Source: DASSUW01 sp963830725
Lineage (GTDB): Bacteria > Actinomycetota > Thermoleophilia > Solirubrobacterales > Solirubrobacteraceae
Length of the DNA stretch: 64,000 nt
Assembly (NCBI GenBank): GCA_963830725.1
Contig: CAWHNO010000014.1
Location: forward strand, 133,803-197,802
Reading direction: 5' to 3'
Under the pieces are notes generated by a model, which saw nothing but the letters and a program-made list of their open reading frames with translations, did no database searches and had not been told where the DNA came from. Below are positions 59,063-64,000 of this stretch, piece after piece. The position numbers were made by a program, and so were the translations under genes. How positions within the stretch are numbered: position 1 is the first letter of the stretch; every line of letters starts with the position of its first letter.

Positions 59063-59740
59063 ATGGCCGAGCAACAGTCTGTCGCCCGTAAGCAGTCGCG
59101 GTCCAAGCGCGACAAAAAGCAAGATGCCGATCCTGGCACGGGCAAGAGCGGCCATGAGGACGAGGTCGCGACTTACGAGCAAGAACTCGCTGCATACCTG
59201 CAAGAACGGATCAAGCCCGGCCTCAACAGCGGCGCCATCCCGCTCCTGGCCCGGTCCATCGCCAAGGACATTGCTCATCGCGAGCATCAGAACGGCACGC
59301 CCGAAGAGGCCCAACCGAAGGACGAGTCGACGGCCGACACGAAGAACGACTCCAGCGCCGAGTCAGACGACGAGCCGAGCGCCGAAGCAGACGACGAGCC
59401 CAGCGCTGAGGCAGACGACGAGCCCGGCGCTGAGGCAGACGACGAGCCCGGCGCCGAAGCAGACGACGAGCCCGGCGCTGAAGCAGACGACGAGCCCAGT
59501 GCGGAAACCGACGACGAGGAGAGCGCTGAAAGCGAAGCGTCCCCCGACTTCGAGGCAGACATGCGCGAGCTCCAGGCGGAGCTCGGCGAACACTGGATCC
59601 TGCGCTTCTCCGTCCAAGGCGACGATGGCTGGCTGACCGCCGAGAAGGACGACGGTAGCCAACGCGTTGAGGCGCCGGACGCGTCAGTGCTTGTCGAGGC
59701 AGTCGGACTGCTCAACGACCGCGGCGGCCGGTCGACCTAG
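59063..59740 (+). CDS. Acidic repeat protein, unknown
   Basis: 225 aa. Basic N-terminus (RKQSRSKRDKKQDADPG), a helix (YEQELAAYLQERIKPGLNSG, IPLLARSIAKDIAHREHQ), then an acidic octapeptide array A-D-D-E-P-S/G-A-E about eight times (24-bp DNA repeats, 59363-59520), and a folded end (ELGEHWILRFSVQGDDGWLT, AEKDDGSQRVEAPDASVLVE). AAGGAGG 6 nt before ATG 59063. Acidic repeats suggest a disordered, ion-binding or phase-separating segment. Sits among stress genes. Confidence 0.72.
   Translation: MAEQQSVARKQSRSKRDKKQDADPGTGKSGHEDEVATYEQELAAYLQERIKPGLNSGAIPLLARSIAKDIAHREHQNGTPEEAQPKDESTADTKNDSSAESDDEPSAEADDEPSAEADDEPGAEADDEPGAEADDEPGAEADDEPSAETDDEESAESEASPDFEADMRELQAELGEHWILRFSVQGDDGWLTAEKDDGSQRVEAPDASVLVEAVGLLNDRGGRST
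59363..59520 (+). repeat. 24-bp tandem coding repeats
   Basis: Near-identical 24-bp units built on GACGACGAGCCCGGCGCTGA encode the D-D-E-P-x-A-E-A octapeptide. Copy number is likely to vary between strains. Confidence 0.8.
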
Positions 59741-59816
59741 ACGGAGGGCCGCGTGAAGAGACGGGGCGATGGGTAACGCCTCGTCACCTTCACTACCGAG
59801 CGGAGCTCTGAGGCCA

Positions 59817-60023
59817 ATGGCGGCGAAGCATCACACTGGCTCACGCACGCACGACGCAATCCGCGACGACGTCGAGAGATATCGACGCGTTGCCGAGGAG
59901 ACGCTAGACCAGGTCGACTGGTGCATCAGCTACCTGTACCGGATCCGCAAGCCCGACATCGCGCGAGTGCTCGAGAAGAATCGATCGACGATCCGGCGCC
60001 GGATGAACCGCTCCGATGGCTGA
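59817..60023 (+). CDS. Small helix-turn-helix-like protein
   Basis: 68 aa from ATG 59817 (ATG 59769 possible). AIRDDVERYRRVAEETLDQV, DWCISYLYRIRKPDIARVLE, KNRSTIRRRMNR: the end looks like a resolvase/AsnC-type HTH. Function unknown. An imperfect hairpin GGGCCCGGCT-C-AGCCGGACCC follows at 60099-60119. Confidence 0.5.
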   Translation: MAAKHHTGSRTHDAIRDDVERYRRVAEETLDQVDWCISYLYRIRKPDIARVLEKNRSTIRRRMNRSDG

Positions 60024-60098
60024 GCGGGACATGCATCGCGCGCAACAGGACCGCGCTCACACGTCGGCCCCGCGTAGTTCACCTGGTTGAAGATGGAC

Positions 60099-60119
60099 GG
60101 GCCCGGCTCAGCCGGACCC
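60099..60119. terminator. Possible terminator hairpin
   Basis: 10-bp arms with one mismatch and a single-base loop, in the 205-bp gap between two convergent genes. No T-tract. The rest of the gap shows no gene. Confidence 0.35.
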
Positions 60120-60228
60120 GCCCGGGACGAAGAGGCTGCAGGGCGGGGGAAATTGTGCGCCGAAACCGCGTCTTCGTCCGTACCGCAGCCTTCCCAGCTG
60201 GGACGGACGCAAACGAGGTTGCGATGGA

Positions 60229-60978
60229 TCACGTCAGTCCATTGACACGCTCACGCCCTGCGGCGGCGGCAGCCTCGTCCGCCGCGTCGCGCAACCGGGC
60301 GACGCTCCGATGGAGCACGCGGGAAACGTGCATCTGAGACATCCCTACGCGGCGAGCGATCGCGTCCTGCGTCAGGTCCTCGCGAAACCGGAGCAGCACG
60401 ATTTCGGCGTCCCGGGCGCTGAGTTTGGCGAGCAGCGGGGCCAAGACGGCACGGTCCTCGGCTCGCGCGTAACCGTCGTCGTTGGCGCCGTGCACGCGGC
60501 ATGCGTCCGTGTCACCGACGCCGGGCGGTCCGGCGAGCGGAACCGTGGCGCGCGCGACGGTCAACTCGATGGCCTGGAGAATCGTCTCAGCGTCGGTCTC
60601 CAAGCGATCGGCGAGCTCATAGACCGTCGGCTGCCGACCGAACGACGACGTCAGCTCGTCACGGGCGTGCTCGATCTGCACGCCGAGTTCCTGGAGCCGG
60701 CGCGGCACGCGTAACGCCCACGTCCGGTCGCGGAAGTGCCGGCGAAGCTCGCCGAGAATCGTCGGCACCGCAAAGCTGCTGAACGCTGTGCCGCGATCCG
60801 GGTCGAAGCGGTCGATCGCATTCAGCAAGCCGATGCCGGCGACCTGCTCGAGGTCCTCGAGGGGTTCCCCGGAGCGACGGTAACGCGCGGCGAGGCTGCG
60901 GGCCAGCGGCAGGAAGCGTCGGAACGCCTGCTCGCGCTGCTCGGCGCTGTGGTGCGCCCGGAGCCGCGTGAACAGCAT
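60229..60978 (-). CDS. SigB/SigF-like RNA polymerase sigma factor (second copy)
   Basis: 249 aa. RFLPLARSLAARYRRSGEPL, EDLEQVAGIGLLNAIDRFDP, FSSFAVPTILGELRRHFRD, WALRVPRRLQELG; region 4 LSARDAEIVLLRFREDLTQD, AIARRVGMSQMHVSRVLHRS. Paralogous in layout to the sigma factor at 49045. ATG 60978 has AGGAG 5 nt upstream. No anti-sigma partner next to it. Confidence 0.92.
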   Translation of the reverse strand: MLFTRLRAHHSAEQREQAFRRFLPLARSLAARYRRSGEPLEDLEQVAGIGLLNAIDRFDPDRGTAFSSFAVPTILGELRRHFRDRTWALRVPRRLQELGVQIEHARDELTSSFGRQPTVYELADRLETDAETILQAIELTVARATVPLAGPPGVGDTDACRVHGANDDGYARAEDRAVLAPLLAKLSARDAEIVLLRFREDLTQDAIARRVGMSQMHVSRVLHRSVARLRDAADEAAAAAGRERVNGLT

Positions 60979-61039
60979 TCTCTCCTCGTACTGGATATTC
61001 GGGTCCACGCCGTTCCGGACGGCGCGGCGTGGCCACGAG

Positions 61040-61852
61040 TTACATCCCTTGCTGCCCGGTCGCTTCGACGACCACGATCCGCTCGACCAGGATGCTGTTG
61101 GGAATGCGGATCGTCTCCTCTCCGGCCTTGAGCGTCGTGGCGGCCCCGTCGATGCTGATGATCTCGCCGCGCATGTCACCGACACGAATCGTCTGCCCGA
61201 TCTCGAAGTCTGCCCGCGCGTAGCGCCCGCTGGTGAGCGAGCGCGCGATCTCGCGGGCGCCAAGGCCGAAGGCCAGGGCGAGCGTGATGGCGATCGCGCC
61301 GAGCAGGACGATGGCGATGGCCGTCAACGGCGCCACGGTGACGCCCGCCTGCGCGGCGGCGCAGAGCCCGAACACGACGATGATCAGCACTTGGACGACC
61401 GGACCGATGGCAACCGGGAAGTCGAGCTGAGCGGAAGTGCGCTCGACCCACGCGCGCACGAACGCCCCTAACACGACTCCGAACAAGATCAAGGCCAACG
61501 CGGCGAGCAGCCGGGGAATGAACAGGATCCCTTCGTTGAGCGAGTCGCTCACGAACTCGAGACCGAGCAGCGTCAGCGCGGCGAACGACACCACGATGAC
61601 GATCGTCAGCCGGACCGCCGTGCCGACGAGAGCCGCGAGCGAGTCGCCCAGCCCTGCCTGCGCGAGCAGCTCGCCGGTTCCCGAGCGGTCGGCGAAGCGA
61701 TCGAGGCCCGCGCGGACGAGAGCGCGGCGTGTGATGCGTCCGATGAGGATCGCCGCCAGCAGACCGAGGATGAGCAGCAGGAGCGCCCCGGCCAACCGTG
61801 GGAGGAACTGCCCGAGCTGGTCGCCGGCCTGCTCGATGACGCTGGCGATCAT
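61040..61852 (-). CDS. MscS-family mechanosensitive channel
   Basis: 270 aa. Four to five membrane helices (LAGALLLLILGLLAAILIGR, LTIVIVVSFAALTLLGLEFV, VLIIVVFGLCAAAQAGVTVA), then the MscS beta domain: IGQTIRVGDMRGEIISIDGA, LKAGEETIRIPNSILVERIV (the IPN motif). Opens under membrane tension to release osmolytes. Last gene of an ECF sigma operon (ATGA overlap with the small gene before it). Confidence 0.87.
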   Translation of the reverse strand: MIASVIEQAGDQLGQFLPRLAGALLLLILGLLAAILIGRITRRALVRAGLDRFADRSGTGELLAQAGLGDSLAALVGTAVRLTIVIVVSFAALTLLGLEFVSDSLNEGILFIPRLLAALALILFGVVLGAFVRAWVERTSAQLDFPVAIGPVVQVLIIVVFGLCAAAQAGVTVAPLTAIAIVLLGAIAITLALAFGLGAREIARSLTSGRYARADFEIGQTIRVGDMRGEIISIDGAATTLKAGEETIRIPNSILVERIVVVEATGQQGM

Positions 61853-62088
61853 CGGCGCCGCTCCCCAGAGCTGCCGCGGGCCGCAGCGGCGACTGCGGTG
61901 GCGATCGCTGCGACGAGACCGCCGAGCGCGCGCAACGGCCCAGCGATCGCCCGCTGCGCGCGCGCCCGCGCGACGAGATCTGCGTTGAAGTGCGAGCTGA
62001 TCGTCGGCGTCCGGGTTCCGAGGAGGCGCATCAGCTCGATCGCGCGAGACTCGGCCGGCTCGGGCGGAGGTTCATGCGCATCGCTCAT
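61849..62088 (-). CDS. Small protein between ECF sigma and MscS genes
   Basis: 79 aa, one hydrophobic helix near the C-terminus (LRALGGLVAAIATAVAAAAR) and a cytoplasmic N-terminus (EPAESRAIELMRLLGTRTPT). ATGA overlap on both sides. Position and topology suit a minimal anti-sigma factor (inference); no HxxxCxxC zinc motif. Confidence 0.6.
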   Translation of the reverse strand: MSDAHEPPPEPAESRAIELMRLLGTRTPTISSHFNADLVARARAQRAIAGPLRALGGLVAAIATAVAAAARGSSGERRR

Positions 62089-62681
62089 TGCGGCAGCTCC
62101 CAGTCGTAGGTGTTCGCGCGGAGCATCTCGACGAATTCGCGGCGCGCGCGGTTCAGCCTGCCCTTGACGCTTCCGAGCGGCGTGTCGGTGATGTCCGCGA
62201 TCTCCTCGTAGGTCAGTCCCTCCGCGTCGCGCAGGACGAGGACGACGCGGTGCTGCGGGGCGAGGCCGCGCAGCTTGCGTTCGAGCCGCTCGATCCGCTC
62301 GCGCACCTCCAGGCGCTCGGCCGGCGGTCGCGCCGTGCTCGGCTCGCCTGCGTCGAGCGTCTCGGGGTCCACTGGCTCGGCCCGCCGTCGCCCCAGGTGG
62401 TCGAGCGCGGCGTTGTGGGTGATGCGCAACAGCCACGACCGGAACGGCGCGTCGCCCCGGAACTGGTCCAGTCGGTGAAACGCGCGCAGGAACGCATCTT
62501 GGCTGACGTCCTCGGCCTCGTCTGGGCCGACGATCCGCGCAGCCACGCGGATCACCACTGGCCTGTGGCGATCCACGAGGTGCTCGAACGCGCTCAGCTC
62601 GCCTCGGGTCGCCCGCTGCACCAGTTCAGCGTCGTCGAGCGCCTCTCGGGCGAAGGCGGAGGCCTGGCTCATGACGCCCAT
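62085..62681 (-). CDS. ECF RNA polymerase sigma factor (RpoE/SigW type)
   Basis: 198 aa. Region 2: FEHLVDRHRPVVIRVAARIV, GPDEAEDVSQDAFLRAFHRL, FRSWLLRITHNAALDHLGRR; region 4: LAPQHRVVLVLRDAEGLTYE, EIADITDTPLGSVKGRLNRA. First gene of sigma - small protein - MscS operon, suggesting envelope or osmotic stress control. ATG 62681 or 62672. Confidence 0.93.
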   Translation of the reverse strand: MGVMSQASAFAREALDDAELVQRATRGELSAFEHLVDRHRPVVIRVAARIVGPDEAEDVSQDAFLRAFHRLDQFRGDAPFRSWLLRITHNAALDHLGRRRAEPVDPETLDAGEPSTARPPAERLEVRERIERLERKLRGLAPQHRVVLVLRDAEGLTYEEIADITDTPLGSVKGRLNRARREFVEMLRANTYDWELPQ

Positions 62682-62845
62682 GACGCGGTCCGAGGGCTGC
62701 GGGTTACAAGGATTCGCATGCGGTGATCGTCATCTGACCCCCGCAGCGCCGCCCGGTTTGGAGATCGGTGCAGGTTGGAACTCCCTCGCCGACTGGACGG
62801 GCCCGTTCGATCACATCCAGTTCCCAGCCTCAAGGAGTGATCCCC

Positions 62846-63607
62846 ATGCAGTTCATCGGCGCTGTCGAAATCAGCGACTCGCTGCAGCGCGGCCTGGACG
62901 AGTTCATCGCGTTCCTGCCGCGGCTGATCGGCTTTCTCATCATCCTGCTCATCGGCTGGCTGATCGCGCGCCTGGTCAAGGCGCTGGTCGTCAAGGCGTT
63001 GCACGGCGTGGGCATCGATCGGGCGCTCAGCGGCGGGACCGCCGGTCCGTACCTCGCTCGTGTGATGCCCGACGCGCGCGCGAGCGAAATCATCGGCACG
63101 CTCGCGTTCTGGTTCCTGTTCCTCGGGGCGATCGCCATCGCTGTATCGCAGCTCGGCATCGCCGCGCTGGACAACTTCGTGCAGGCGATCGCGGCATACA
63201 TCCCGAACGTGGTGGTCGCCATCCTGATCTTCGTCGTCGCGGGGGCGCTCGCCGCCGCGGTGAGCAGTCTCGTGTCCCGCTCGCTCGGCGACACGGCGAC
63301 CGGCAGGATCGCCGGCGCCGCGGCGCCGGTGCTGATCATGGGCATCGCGACGTTCATGATCCTCGACGAGCTCAACATCGCTCCGACGATCGTCGAGGTC
63401 ACATACATCGCCCTCCTCGGCTCGGTCGCACTGGGTATGGCGATCGCGTTCGGTCTGGGCGGCCGCGACGTGGCGGCGCGACTGCTCGAGGACGCCTACC
63501 AGCAGGGTCGCGAGCGACGGGCCGAGATCCGCGAGCAGCGTGCCTCGGCGACGACTACCGCGGCCGGTCGCGACCGGACCGCGACATCGCCGGCGGCGAG
63601 AGCCTGA
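62846..63607 (+). CDS. Conserved TM-helix / MscS-like membrane protein
   Basis: 253 aa. ISDSLQRGLDEFIAFLPRLI, GFLIILLIGWLIARLVKALV, repeated hydrophobic helices and GLGGRDVAARLLEDAYQQG, the pattern of proteins with conserved TM helices related to MscS but without the beta domain. AAGGAG 8 nt before the ATG. Divergent from the sigma/MscS operon, so it may belong to the same regulon. Confidence 0.87.
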   Translation: MQFIGAVEISDSLQRGLDEFIAFLPRLIGFLIILLIGWLIARLVKALVVKALHGVGIDRALSGGTAGPYLARVMPDARASEIIGTLAFWFLFLGAIAIAVSQLGIAALDNFVQAIAAYIPNVVVAILIFVVAGALAAAVSSLVSRSLGDTATGRIAGAAAPVLIMGIATFMILDELNIAPTIVEVTYIALLGSVALGMAIAFGLGGRDVAARLLEDAYQQGRERRAEIREQRASATTTAAGRDRTATSPAARA

Positions 63608-63666
63608 CGATCGGGACAACGCGTCGAGCGCTCGGTCTACCGGGCGCCCGACGTTTCCCCAAGGCC

Positions 63667-63786
63667 TCATCGAGGACTGCGACTCACCGGCCTGCGCGCT
63701 TCTTGACGCCGCCGCGGGCGGACTTGCCGCGGCCACGGGCGCATGCGCAACTCGCGGTCGGCTCCAGGCACTCCACTTGCGCTCAC
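63667..63786 (-). CDS. Possible small Arg-rich protein
   Basis: GTG 63786 follows AGGAGAGG with good spacing and opens 39 codons (ELRMRPWPRQVRPRRRQEAR). An adjacent frame gives the more natural ending RGRGKSARGGVKKRAGR, so one indel may be present. Weak. The rest of 63608-64000 holds only a GC-rich stem-loop at 63859-63882; I see no other gene there. Confidence 0.3.
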   Translation of the reverse strand: MSASGVPGADRELRMRPWPRQVRPRRRQEARRPVSRSPR

Positions 63787-64000
63787 GTTGCCTCTCCTCG
63801 CATGGTTGCGAAGGTCCTTTCCCCGACCTGACGCAAGGGAACCAGCCGAAGGTCGGAAGGCGCCGGCATGGACGCCGGTGCCCCTATCCCGGGTCCGAGT
63901 CCCCAAGTCGTGGTGCAAGAAACGTTGCGTCCGCGTATCAAGCGGCCGCGAGCCACGCCACGCTCAGCATGGGCACTTTTCTCGGTCCTGCAGCAACTTC

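Noticed and set aside
63830..63910. Possible c-di-AMP (ydaO-type) riboswitch, suggested by GGGAACCA followed by GC-rich stem
   Set aside because: The other conserved pieces of that riboswitch are not found and the element would run into the window end without a gene.

Overview
The window is very GC-rich, densely packed actinobacterial DNA. Gene starts are often GTG, many operon genes overlap by 4 bp (GTGA or ATGA), and many first genes look leaderless. From memory of protein style (DUF559/AbiEi-like protein, fused PafBC, PucR-type regulator, M50 protease with PqqD-like domain) the best guess is the class Thermoleophilia, order Solirubrobacterales. That placement is inference. I see no rRNA, tRNA, CRISPR array, insertion sequence or phage module.

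Layout. 0-9.4 kb: Lhr helicase; a nuclease-like DUF559 gene bounded by two copies of a palindrome; a TetR/UdgB/MFS operon; a lipoprotein; a membrane protein with a truncated partner. 9.4-19.6 kb: rmlB-rmlD, then a PucR regulator, a fatty-acid desaturase, a DeoR/MFS/HAD sugar operon, a membrane-PI-PLC fusion and rmlA, giving three of the four dTDP-rhamnose genes. 19.6-35 kb: PafBC, a LuxR/TPR regulator, YhaM, two SDRs (one a remnant), hydrolases, acetyltransferases, an L,D-transpeptidase, RNase D and a GDPD. 35-46 kb: GntR/FadR regulator with two operators, sterol desaturase-like protein, two glycosyltransferases, ECF sigma, LigD polymerase domain, cold-shock protein. 46-49 kb: arsenic genes arsC, arsR, arsM. 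49-64 kb: a signalling and stress block with a SigB/F-like factor plus STAS protein, a MerR/pseudo-receiver and KaiC pair, an M50 protease next to a leader-bearing repeat protein, a Clp-N/HTH protein, GlsB, two MscS-like proteins and two more sigma factors.

Genes that plausibly work together: rmlA/B/D with the glycosyltransferases in surface polysaccharide; arsC/R/M in arsenate reduction and arsenite methylation; the STAS/sigma operon divergent from MerR-REC/KaiC; and the M50 protease with the adjacent repeat protein, the best candidate here for an undescribed processing or export system.

About ten genes between 13.8 and 34.6 kb, plus one at 43 kb, are split by single-base frameshifts although the protein families are recognisable on both sides. 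Many are probably sequence errors. Separately there are real-looking gene remnants (DUF4129, response regulator, SDR, MMPL, a CN-hydrolase/TetR junction).
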